NCBI RefSeq assembly: GCF_019083965.1
Contig: NZ_JAHRCY010000018.1
Span: 62,001 to 126,000 of the forward strand
Direction of reading: 5' to 3'
Origin: Catellatospora tritici
GTDB taxonomy: Bacteria > Actinomycetota > Actinomycetes > Mycobacteriales > Micromonosporaceae
DNA: 64,000 nt
Made by a program: the position numbers and the translations under genes. Position 1 is the stretch's first letter; every line of letters begins with the position of its first letter. Positions 25,462 through 32,831 of the stretch are shown piece after piece. Below the pieces are notes generated by a model. That model saw only the letters and a list, made by a program, of their open reading frames with translations. It had not been told where the DNA came from and made no database searches.

Positions 25462-26735
25462 CCGCACCGACCCCGACCAGGCGCGCACCCGTCGAGACTG
25501 CTTCGCTGGTGGCTCCTCTCGGCGGTCCGCCTGGACAGCGGCCCACCGTCGACTCCCCACCAGCGCCCACCACGCCGGTGCTCGACGTGGTGGTGCCCGT
25601 CTACAACGAGCAGACCGACCTCGGCCCCAGCGTGCGGCGCCTGCACGACTACCTGCGCGCCACGGTGCCCTACCGGTTCCGGATCACGATCGCCGACAAC
25701 GCCAGCACCGACGCCACCCCGGCTGTCGCCTCGGCCCTGGCCGCCGAGTTCGCCGAGGTCACCGTCGTACGGCTGGAGCAGAAGGGACGCGGGCGGGCGC
25801 TGCGGCACGTCTGGTCGCACTCGGACGCGGCGGTGCTGGCGTACCTCGACGTCGATCTGTCCACCGACCTGGCCGCGCTGCCGCCGCTGATCGCGCCGCT
25901 GCTGTCGGGCCACTCGGATCTGGCCATCGGCACCCGGCTCACCCGGCAGTCGCGGGTGGTGCGCGGCACCAAGCGCGAGGTCATCTCACGCGGCTACAAC
26001 CTGCTGCTGCGCGGCACCCTGGCCGCGTCGTTCAGCGACGCCCAGTGCGGATTCAAGGCGATCCGCGCCGACGTCGCCCGCGAGCTGCTGCCGCTGGTCG
26101 AGGACACCGGCTGGTTCTTCGACACCGAACTGCTGGTGCTGGCCCAGAACAGCGGCGCGCGCATCCACGAGGTGCCGGTGGACTGGGTCGACGACCCCGA
26201 CAGCCGGGTCGACCTGGCCGCCACGATCCTGGCCGACCTGCGCGGCGTCGCCCGGCTCGGCCGCAGCCTGCTCACCGGGGCGCTGCCGCTGGCCCGGCTG
26301 CGCGCCGAACTCGGCCGCGCCCCGCTGGCCCCACCCGAGAGCTCGCTGCTGCGCCAGGTGGTCCGGTTCGGTCTCGTCGGCGTCGTCAGCACCCTGGCCT
26401 ACCTGCTGCTGTACGCGCTGGCCCGGCCGTACCTCGGCGCCCAGGGCGCGAACCTGGCCGCGCTGGCGCTGACGGCGGTCGCCAACACCGCCGCCAACCG
26501 GCGACTCACCTTCGGCATCCGCGGCGCCGCCGACGCGCTGCGCCACCAGGCGCAGGGCCTGCTCGTCTTCGTCCTGGGCGCGCTACTCACCAGCGGGGCG
26601 CTAGCCGCCCTGCACCTACTCGCCGGCGCGACCACGCGTACGGCCGAACTCGCCGTCCTGGTGACGGCAAATCTGCTGGCCACGCTGTTACGGTTCACGC
26701 TGCTGCGGTCGTGGGTCTTCAAGGGAGAACACTGA
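25458..26735 (+). CDS. Polyprenyl-phosphate glycosyltransferase (GT2) fused to GtrA-like domain
   Basis: 425 residues. The GT2 domain spans about 30-270 (LDVVVPVYNEQTDLGPSV, IADNASTDAT, LDVDLSTDL as DxD-type motif, CGFKAIRAD). A GtrA-like four-helix membrane domain spans about 300-420 (VRFGLVGVVSTLAYLLLYAL). The GTG at 25458 overlaps the previous stop, and the gene's own stop overlaps the next ATG. It would make a polyprenyl-phosphate sugar and help move it across the membrane, feeding the two flanking GT39 enzymes. Codon 411 is a rare TTA. Confidence 0.9.
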   Translation: MTAPTPTRRAPVETASLVAPLGGPPGQRPTVDSPPAPTTPVLDVVVPVYNEQTDLGPSVRRLHDYLRATVPYRFRITIADNASTDATPAVASALAAEFAEVTVVRLEQKGRGRALRHVWSHSDAAVLAYLDVDLSTDLAALPPLIAPLLSGHSDLAIGTRLTRQSRVVRGTKREVISRGYNLLLRGTLAASFSDAQCGFKAIRADVARELLPLVEDTGWFFDTELLVLAQNSGARIHEVPVDWVDDPDSRVDLAATILADLRGVARLGRSLLTGALPLARLRAELGRAPLAPPESSLLRQVVRFGLVGVVSTLAYLLLYALARPYLGAQGANLAALALTAVANTAANRRLTFGIRGAADALRHQAQGLLVFVLGALLTSGALAALHLLAGATTRTAELAVLVTANLLATLLRFTLLRSWVFKGEH

Positions 26736-29056
26736 TGTCCACACCCGACCCGGTCGCCCTGTTCGCCGCGGCGCCCGACCCGGTGCCCGCGACGGCGACC
26801 GAACCCGTCCCGCCCGCGCGGACCTGGCGACCCAGGCTGCCGCTGCTGGCGCTGCTGCTGGGCACCGCCGCGCTGTACCTGTGGGACCTGTCCGCCTCCG
26901 GCTGGGCGAACAGCTACTACGCGGCCGCGGTGCAGGCGGGCACCCAGGACCTCAAGGCGATGCTGTTCGGCTCGCTGGACGCGGGCAACTTCATCACCGT
27001 CGACAAGACGCCCGCGTCGCTGTGGCTGATGGCGCTGTCGGCCCGGATCTTCGGCTTCTCCAGCTGGAGCATCCTGGTGCCGCAGGCGCTGTGCGGGGTC
27101 GGTGCGGTGGCGCTGACGTACGCGGCGGTGCGGCGCTGGGCCGGGGAGGCCGGTGGGCTGCTCGCCGGGGCGGTGCTGGCGCTGACCCCGGTGGCGGCGC
27201 TGATGTTCCGCTTCGACAACCCCGACGCGCTGCTGACCCTGCTGCTCGTGCTCGCGGCGTACGCGGTGACCCGGGCGCTGGCACGCGCCTCCACCTGGTG
27301 GCTGGTGGCGGCCGGGGCGGCGGTCGGGTTCGGCTACCTCACCAAGATGCTGCAGGCGCTGCTGGTGCTGCCCGCGCTGGGGCTGGTGTATCTGATCTGC
27401 GCGCCGACCCGCTTCTGGCGGCGGGTGTGGCAGCTGCTGGCCGCCTTCGGGGCGATGATCGTGGCGGCGGGCTGGTGGGTGGCCCTGGTGGAGCTGTGGC
27501 CCGCCGGGTCGCGGCCGTACATCGGCGGGTCGACGAACAACTCCATCCTGGAACTCACCCTCGGCTACAACGGGCTGGGCCGGTTGACCGGCAACGAACG
27601 CGGCGGCCTGACCGGCGCGATGTCCGGCGGGACCGCGGGGATGCCGGGCGGGATGTCCGGTGCTGGGATGCCGGGCGGCGGGCGCGGGTTCGGCGGCTTC
27701 GGTGGCGACGCCGGACTGACCAGGCTTTTCAACGACACCATGGGGGCGCAGGCGTCCTGGCTGCTGCCCGCCGCGCTGATCCTGCTGGTGGCGGGGTTGG
27801 TGGTGACATGGCGGCGGCCACGCGTGGACGCGGCGCGGGCCGGGCTGATCCTGTGGGGCACCTGGCTGGTGCCGCACGTACTGGTGTTCAGCCTGATGGA
27901 AGGCATCGTGCACGAGTACTACACGGTGGCGCTCGCCCCGGCCCTCGGCGCCCTGGTCGGCGGCGGCTCGGCTCTGCTGTGGCGGCTGCGCGCGGTCGCT
28001 CCGGCCGCCGGCCCGGCGACGATGGTCGGTGTCTCGGGTCCGGACCTCGCCGCAGACGCCACCTTCGGAGTCGGCGGCGGCGCATCCGACGATCGCCCGC
28101 CGAGGACGGCGATCTCCGCCGCCGGGGCGGGTCCGTGGGTCGGGTGGGTGGCGCGGGCGGGGCTGGCCGCGGCGGCGGCGGTCACCGGCTGGTGGGCGTA
28201 CGAGCTGCTCGGGCGGGTGGACTGGCAGACGTGGCTGCGGCCGGTCGTGCTGGTGCTGTGCCTGGGCGGGGCGTTGGCGTTGGTCGCACCGTGGCGCGGG
28301 GCTCGGGCGGGCCGGTTCGCGCTGGCAGGGGCGGTGGCGGCGGCGCTGGGCATGCTGGCCGGACCTGCCGCGTACGCGGTGCAGACGGCGACCACGCCGC
28401 ACACCGGCAGCATCCCGCTCGCCGGACCGGTCAGCTCGGCCGGGTCGGGTGGCATGCGCGGTTTCCCCGGCGGCTTCCGCCCGGACGGCCAGGGCGTGCC
28501 CGGCCTGCCCGGGACGAACCCGGATGACGGCACGAACGGCCAGGGCACCACTGCTCAGGGTGCGACCGGCCAGGGCTCCAGCGGTCAGAATCCGGCCGGT
28601 CAGGGCGGGGTCGGGCAGTCGGGCCAGGGGCAGGGCACCGCCGGACGGGGCGACGGCGGGTTCGGCTTCCCGGGTGGCGACTTCGACGGCATGCGCGGCG
28701 GTGGTGTGCCCGGCGAGGCCCCGGCCGACCCCGAGCTGGTGGCGCTGCTCAAGGGCAGTGACCGGACCTGGGCGGCGGCCGTCTCCGGGGCGCAGAGCGC
28801 TGCGGCGCTGGAGCTGGCCAGCGGCAGGTCGGTGCTGGGCATGGGCGGCTGGTCCGGCGACCCGGCCCCGACGCCGGCCCAGTTCCAGCAGTGGGCGCAG
28901 CAGGGCCGGATCGGCTACTTCGTCGGTGGCGGCCAGGGCGGTTTCGGCGGCCGGGGCGGCAGCAGCGCGGAGATCGCGACCTGGGTGCAGCAGCACTACA
29001 CCGCGCTGACCGTAGGCACCCAGACCATCTACGACCTCTCCAAACCCCTCTCCTGA
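26735..29056 (+). CDS. GT39-type membrane glycosyltransferase, copy B
   Basis: 773 residues, clearly a paralogue of the gene at 23422. They share SASGWANSYYAAAVQAG, NFITVDKTPASLW, GYLTKMLQALLVLPALGL and RPYIGGSTNNSI. It differs by a Gly/Met-rich insertion near residues 290-330, a hydrophilic insertion near 430-465 and a long Gly/Gln-rich stretch near 570-650 before the C-terminal domain. The ATG at 26735 overlaps the stop of the GT2-GtrA gene by one base. The donor is presumably the lipid-linked sugar made by that gene. The acceptor is unknown. Confidence 0.88.
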   Translation: MSTPDPVALFAAAPDPVPATATEPVPPARTWRPRLPLLALLLGTAALYLWDLSASGWANSYYAAAVQAGTQDLKAMLFGSLDAGNFITVDKTPASLWLMALSARIFGFSSWSILVPQALCGVGAVALTYAAVRRWAGEAGGLLAGAVLALTPVAALMFRFDNPDALLTLLLVLAAYAVTRALARASTWWLVAAGAAVGFGYLTKMLQALLVLPALGLVYLICAPTRFWRRVWQLLAAFGAMIVAAGWWVALVELWPAGSRPYIGGSTNNSILELTLGYNGLGRLTGNERGGLTGAMSGGTAGMPGGMSGAGMPGGGRGFGGFGGDAGLTRLFNDTMGAQASWLLPAALILLVAGLVVTWRRPRVDAARAGLILWGTWLVPHVLVFSLMEGIVHEYYTVALAPALGALVGGGSALLWRLRAVAPAAGPATMVGVSGPDLAADATFGVGGGASDDRPPRTAISAAGAGPWVGWVARAGLAAAAAVTGWWAYELLGRVDWQTWLRPVVLVLCLGGALALVAPWRGARAGRFALAGAVAAALGMLAGPAAYAVQTATTPHTGSIPLAGPVSSAGSGGMRGFPGGFRPDGQGVPGLPGTNPDDGTNGQGTTAQGATGQGSSGQNPAGQGGVGQSGQGQGTAGRGDGGFGFPGGDFDGMRGGGVPGEAPADPELVALLKGSDRTWAAAVSGAQSAAALELASGRSVLGMGGWSGDPAPTPAQFQQWAQQGRIGYFVGGGQGGFGGRGGSSAEIATWVQQHYTALTVGTQTIYDLSKPLS

Positions 29057-29094
29057 CCCCCGCCGCCCCAGCGGCGACCGCAGTGAGGTTTGGC

Positions 29095-29134
29095 AGGGCC
29101 CCTTCTTCGTCGCAAACCGATAAGAAGGGGCCCT
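29095..29134. repeat. GGGCCC-centred palindromic element, intergenic copy
   Basis: AGGGCCCCTTCTT (29095-29107) and its exact complement (29122-29134) form a 13-bp stem around a 14-base loop. The segment 29118-29140 matches 61823-61845 inside the xanthine dehydrogenase gene at 22 of 23 positions. Here it lies between the GT39 stop and the next gene, where it may also act as a terminator. Confidence 0.7.
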
Positions 29135-29163
29135 TCCTTATCTTCCAAGCGGGTGGGAGGGGG

Positions 29164-30375
29164 ATGCCCGTGGGGGCATCCATTGTGTTGACTATGGGGA
29201 TGCGTTCGTGGGAGGGCGAGTTCGCCGAGTTCGCGGCGGCGTTGGGTCCGGCGCTGCGGCGCCAGGCGTACGCCAGGTGCCGCGACTGGGCTCTGGCGGA
29301 GCAACTGGTGCGGCGGACCCTGCTGCGGCTGTACCGGCGCTGGCCGTCGCTGGGCTACGAGCCGCCGGAGGCGTTCGCGCAGCGTACGCTGCTGCGCGCG
29401 CTGCGCCGCTTCGGTGAGGGGGCGCCGCCGGAGGGCCCGGAGCCCCCGTCCGGCCTGGCCTCGGCCGAGCTGATGGAGACGGGGTGGCGGCTGCGCCGCC
29501 GCGAGCGCTGGCTCAGCGCGGTCACCACGGTGCTGGTGGCGGCGGGCATCGGGTACGGCATCGTGGTGCTGCGCCCCGATCCGGGCGGCGGACCGCTGCC
29601 CGAGGTGGTGGGCTGCATGGATGTGGCGCCGCCGGAGACGCCGCTGCCGTCGCTGACCCGCGAGGCCCCGGCCCAGCCGCCGCAGGCGGGCGAGCGGGGT
29701 GTGGGCAGGTTGGCGACGCTCGCCGGTGATCTGCCGTTGCCGCAGGACGAGCCGGTGCCCGCGGACAAGGATCGGTCCGAGAAGTTCGCCTGTCTGATGG
29801 CCGATCTGATCGCGACCAGGCTCAATCCGATGGGGCTGCGGCGGGTGGACCTCAGCCTGGCCGACGGCGGCGACAAGCGCCCGCTCGCGGCGCTGTCCGA
29901 TCCGGAGCTGGCGCCGGGGGCGCTGACGGTGAGCCTGCAGCTGGTCGGCACGTCGGGCTACGGCACGCTGACGGTGTCGGTGGCGCCGACGACGATGGTG
30001 CCGGGGCTGAGCCACTGCCAGCGGCTGACCTGGTGCGGGTTCAGCAGCACCACCGACGGCGACGGCCTGATCGAGCAGTACGGCCTGCGCGACGACCCGC
30101 CGGACCGCCGGGCCGGTTTCAACCTGGGCACCGACGCGCAGCTGTGGACGGTGCTGCTGTTCACCGGCCATACGCTGATCATGGTGACCATCACCAACAC
30201 CCCGGACGTGAACGCGGCGCAGGCGTCGAGCCAGCGCAACCCGCCGCTGGGCATGCTGATCACGAACTTCGCCATGGAGGAGCGGCTGGCGATCTTCGAC
30301 CCGCCCGAGCCTTCGGTCGACCCGTCGGCCGAGCCGTCGTCCACCGGCCGTCCGCTGGTGGACGGCGAGCACTAA
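29164..30375 (+). CDS. Sigma-factor region 2-like domain fused to a transmembrane and extracytoplasmic domain
   Basis: 403 residues. Residues about 20-90 (FAEFAAALGPALRRQAY, RDWALAEQLVRRTLLRLYRRW) resemble region 2 of SigE-type ECF sigma factors. No region 4 follows. A basic stretch leads to one transmembrane helix at about 118-136 (SAVTTVLVAAGIGYGIVVL), and the remaining 265 residues would be outside. The outer part has no recognised domain; it includes several Cys and a Pro/Ser-rich end. It may be a membrane-tethered regulator derived from a sigma factor. The ATG at 29164 has a GGGAGG ribosome site; ATGs at 29194 and 29200 are alternatives. Confidence 0.6.
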   Translation: MPVGASIVLTMGMRSWEGEFAEFAAALGPALRRQAYARCRDWALAEQLVRRTLLRLYRRWPSLGYEPPEAFAQRTLLRALRRFGEGAPPEGPEPPSGLASAELMETGWRLRRRERWLSAVTTVLVAAGIGYGIVVLRPDPGGGPLPEVVGCMDVAPPETPLPSLTREAPAQPPQAGERGVGRLATLAGDLPLPQDEPVPADKDRSEKFACLMADLIATRLNPMGLRRVDLSLADGGDKRPLAALSDPELAPGALTVSLQLVGTSGYGTLTVSVAPTTMVPGLSHCQRLTWCGFSSTTDGDGLIEQYGLRDDPPDRRAGFNLGTDAQLWTVLLFTGHTLIMVTITNTPDVNAAQASSQRNPPLGMLITNFAMEERLAIFDPPEPSVDPSAEPSSTGRPLVDGEH

Positions 30376-30420
30376 GAAATCTCCAACAGCCAGGATCCAC
30401 CGAGTCGGAGGCGAGCGCGT

Positions 30421-30645
30421 TCAGGATCGGGCCGGGTCGTCCGTCGTGTCCGTCCGGTCGGGCTGGAAGATCTCCTCGATGGTCAGGCCGAAGACGTCGG
30501 CGATGGTGAACGCCAGGGGCAGGCTGGGGTCGTACCGCTCGGTCTCGATGGCGTTGATGGCCTGTCGGGAGACTCGGCACCGGTCGGCCAGATCGGCCTG
30601 GCTCCACCGGCGGGCCGCTCGCAGTTCGCGCAGTCGGTTCCTCAT
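30421..30645 (-). CDS. Small XRE-type helix-turn-helix regulator
   Basis: 74 residues, almost entirely one HTH_3 domain: LRELRAARRWSQADLADRC, SRQAINAIETERYDPSLPLA, then a short tail. It resembles the YozG/YgzD-type regulators usually encoded beside a small membrane protein, and one precedes it here by 13 bp. It is convergent with the sigma-like gene, with 45 bp between them. Confidence 0.85.
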   Translation of the reverse strand: MRNRLRELRAARRWSQADLADRCRVSRQAINAIETERYDPSLPLAFTIADVFGLTIEEIFQPDRTDTTDDPARS

Positions 30646-30658
30646 GGGTGGGGCGCCC

Positions 30659-31060
30659 TCATCGGCGCAGGCGGGTGCGCAGGTCGGCGATCGTGAGCCA
30701 GATCGCCACCCCGCCGAGCAGGATCAACTGGGTGAGCTGGTGCAGCTGGATGATGCGCGCGGCGTCGAGCACCGTGGCCACCTGCAGTGCCACGAGAACT
30801 GCCGCGAAGGCGATGGCCATGCTCTCGAGCTGGACCTTGCGCAGGTACTCGTCCGCGCGCCGGAACGCCCGTACCAGGATCCAGACCACCGAGAGCACGA
30901 ACACGGTGGTGGCCGCGATCCACCAGGCCTTCTGTGCGGCGCTCTGATCGGGATTGCTGCCCAGCGCCAGGGCGACGGGGCCCAGAACGGCCACGGGTAG
31001 GCCGTCGATGAGGACCGCGCGGCGGGCCGCACGCGTCACTAGATCCTGCTGTTTCGCCAT
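30659..31060 (-). CDS. Small integral membrane protein paired with the HTH regulator
   Basis: The product has 133 residues. A basic start (AKQQDLVTRAARRAV) is followed by four hydrophobic helices with a cytoplasmic loop rich in Arg/Asp (RAFRRADEYLRKVQLES). No enzymatic motif is seen. It is co-transcribed with the XRE gene downstream; such pairs often sense membrane or metabolic stress, but the role here is unknown. The ATG at 31060 is preferred to the longer frame because upstream codons are not protein-like. Confidence 0.65.
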   Translation of the reverse strand: MAKQQDLVTRAARRAVLIDGLPVAVLGPVALALGSNPDQSAAQKAWWIAATTVFVLSVVWILVRAFRRADEYLRKVQLESMAIAFAAVLVALQVATVLDAARIIQLHQLTQLILLGGVAIWLTIADLRTRLRR

Positions 31061-31109
31061 GGCACAAAGGTAAAGCGTCCCTTCCATACAGTCAAGCCAA
31101 CCTGACATC

Positions 31110-31501
31110 GTGGAAGGTAAGCCTTACAGCCCCGTATGCAGTTCCCTGGACTCGGTTCGGTTCGCTAGATCGCTGTCAGTGGTCAAAACAGCAGGGTCCA
31201 GCCGATGTTCTGACCGACGACACCGATCATCGCGGCGCAGACACCCGAAGATCGCCTTCTCCGGTCATTCTCCGGGCGTCTTCAGAGGCCGAATCCGAGA
31301 TTCCGACCGCCAGCCGCGATCATGCCAAGGGCGACAACGTGCAAGATCGCTGCCAACGGTCATTCTCCGGGCGAGCCGAAGCACCGAATGCGAGCCGAAG
31401 CACCGAATCCGCCGCTCGCACCCGCAAGTGACGCCCGCCGACCAAATCCGGCCCCGCTCCACGCGATCCAACCGGAATCGGCGATCGCACAGAACCCCCG
31501 A
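31110..31501. other. 392-bp intergenic region with short repeats, no gene seen
   Basis: No convincing ORF is present. GGTCATTCTCCGGGCG occurs twice (about 31262 and 31358). A 19-bp unit, GCGAGCCGAAGCACCGAAT, is tandemly duplicated at 31371-31389 and 31390-31408. Base composition is less GC-rich than the flanks. A GTAAGCCTTAC near-palindrome lies at about 31119, upstream of the membrane protein gene. Confidence 0.6.
31371..31408. repeat. Tandem duplication of a 19-bp unit
   Basis: GCGAGCCGAAGCACCGAAT occurs twice without mismatch, head to tail, in the gap between the membrane protein gene and the lipoprotein gene. Confidence 0.9.
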
Positions 31502-32509
31502 CTACGGCAATGTGATCTTGACGATCCGGATCTCGTCATCGTTGTCGCTGACCGCTGCCACCACCTCGCCGCCGGGGGTGACGGAAAAGCTGCTGAACTG
31601 GCCGCTCTCGAGAAACTCCACGGTGCGATCAGGGCCGCCGACCAGCCAGAGCCCCGTCCGGTTGCCGAGATGGGCCGCCAGCAGAACGCCGCGCGGTCCC
31701 GCCGCGCCGATGCTGTAGACCTTGTCGAACCCGGTGGCGAGCTCGCTGACCGTTCGGGCACTGAGATCGACCTCGTACACGCCGCAACCACCGCCCGGTC
31801 GCTCCGGCGGTGGGCCCGATCGGCATACCGAATCCGACTGGCCGGCCACCACGAATGCCTTCGTGCCCGACACCGCGATGCCCGGCACGTAGCCGTGCCT
31901 GGCGCAGCCCAACGGCCCGCCGAGCAGCCGCTCCACGTCCCACGTCGACTTGCCGGTGGGGGTCAGCGGGCCGACGGGGATCCAGCTTCCGGCGTCGTAC
32001 ATCCGCAACGCGGGGCACGCCACGGCTCCGATGTCGGGATCGCGGAAGACGAGTACCCCGGTGTCGTCGCGCGACGGTGGTGACAGTGCCTGCAGCGACG
32101 GGAGCGCGGCGAGGTGGGACAGCTTCGAGGCCACCGGGTCGATGCGGACCAGTGTCTCGGTGGTCGCGCCTTCGCATCCGGCGATGCCGACCAGGTCACC
32201 GTCGACGAATCCGGTCACTTCGTAGAGGGTCGGGGCGCGGCAGTCGTCGGAGTCGAACTCCAGCGTCCGGCCGATGCCGTTGGTCAGGTTCACCACGTGC
32301 GTCGAGGGCTCGGGGGCCGAGGATCCGCCCGAATAGCCGTAGGTGACGTAGAGGGCCGTCGTCGCATCCACCAGGACGGGTGGACCGCCCAGCGCTTCCA
32401 CGCGGGCGTGAATGGACGCTTCGCCGACCGGGGTGATGACGTCGGACTGCCCGCAGGCCCCGAGCAGGCTCACGAGCGCCAGGGTGGCGGCGATGCGAAG
32501 TCTGGACAC
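31502..32509 (-). CDS. Lipoprotein with beta-propeller-like body
   Basis: 335 residues. The signal sequence ends with a good lipobox (LVSLLGAC, Cys about 20). The mature part is rich in beta structure with repeats such as THVVNLTNG, TLVRIDPVASK, YEVDLSART and LWLVGGPD, like blades of a propeller. The family is not recognised. The GTG at 32509 is chosen because AGGAG lies six bases upstream and it puts the lipobox at the right distance. No operon partner is seen. Confidence 0.7.
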   Translation of the reverse strand: MSRLRIAATLALVSLLGACGQSDVITPVGEASIHARVEALGGPPVLVDATTALYVTYGYSGGSSAPEPSTHVVNLTNGIGRTLEFDSDDCRAPTLYEVTGFVDGDLVGIAGCEGATTETLVRIDPVASKLSHLAALPSLQALSPPSRDDTGVLVFRDPDIGAVACPALRMYDAGSWIPVGPLTPTGKSTWDVERLLGGPLGCARHGYVPGIAVSGTKAFVVAGQSDSVCRSGPPPERPGGGCGVYEVDLSARTVSELATGFDKVYSIGAAGPRGVLLAAHLGNRTGLWLVGGPDRTVEFLESGQFSSFSVTPGGEVVAAVSDNDDEIRIVKITLP

Positions 32510-32591
32510 GGCCACTCCTGTTGTCGTTCGGCAAGCCGCGCCGGATTCTGCCGCATCGCGGCACGTCATGGGGGGCGGGCAGCCGCCTGGC

Positions 32592-32687
32592 TCACTTCTT
32601 GCCGAACATCCAGCGGATGGCCACCACCAGCAGCAGGATGCCGATCACGATGCCGAAGACCCGGGTGTACAACGCCTCGCTGGACAT
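32592..32687 (-). CDS. 31-residue single-helix membrane peptide
   Basis: A short ORF with one hydrophobic segment (FGIVIGILLLVVAIRW) flanked by polar ends and finishing GKK. Codon third positions are strongly G/C, like the real genes around. No strong ribosome site is seen. It lies in the gap between the lipoprotein and the GH92 gene, reading away from the latter. Function unknown. Confidence 0.45.
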   Translation of the reverse strand: MSSEALYTRVFGIVIGILLLVVAIRWMFGKK

Positions 32688-32754
32688 CGCACCAGCGTAG
32701 TGAAGCCCGAGGGCGGAGCAGAAGGGTGCCGCGCGGCATTCTTGGTCCGAAGTA

Positions 32755-32809
32755 TTGACATGTTTCAGTTAAGAGGCTTGTCTGTTCCTTGCACGTTGAC
32801 AACGTTGTC
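32755..32809 (+). promoter_or_regulatory. Promoter and LacI-type operator of the GH92 gene
   Basis: A consensus -35 TTGACA lies at 32755-32760; the -10, about 17 bases on, is weak (TTGTCT at 32778-32783). The perfect palindrome GACAACGTTGTC at 32798-32809 follows just downstream of the expected start point and 22 bp before the ATG. The same 12-mer occurs in front of the ROK kinase/LacI pair (37043-37054). Confidence 0.8.
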
Positions 32810-32831
32810 TCCGTCCCTGAGGAGAACAGGC

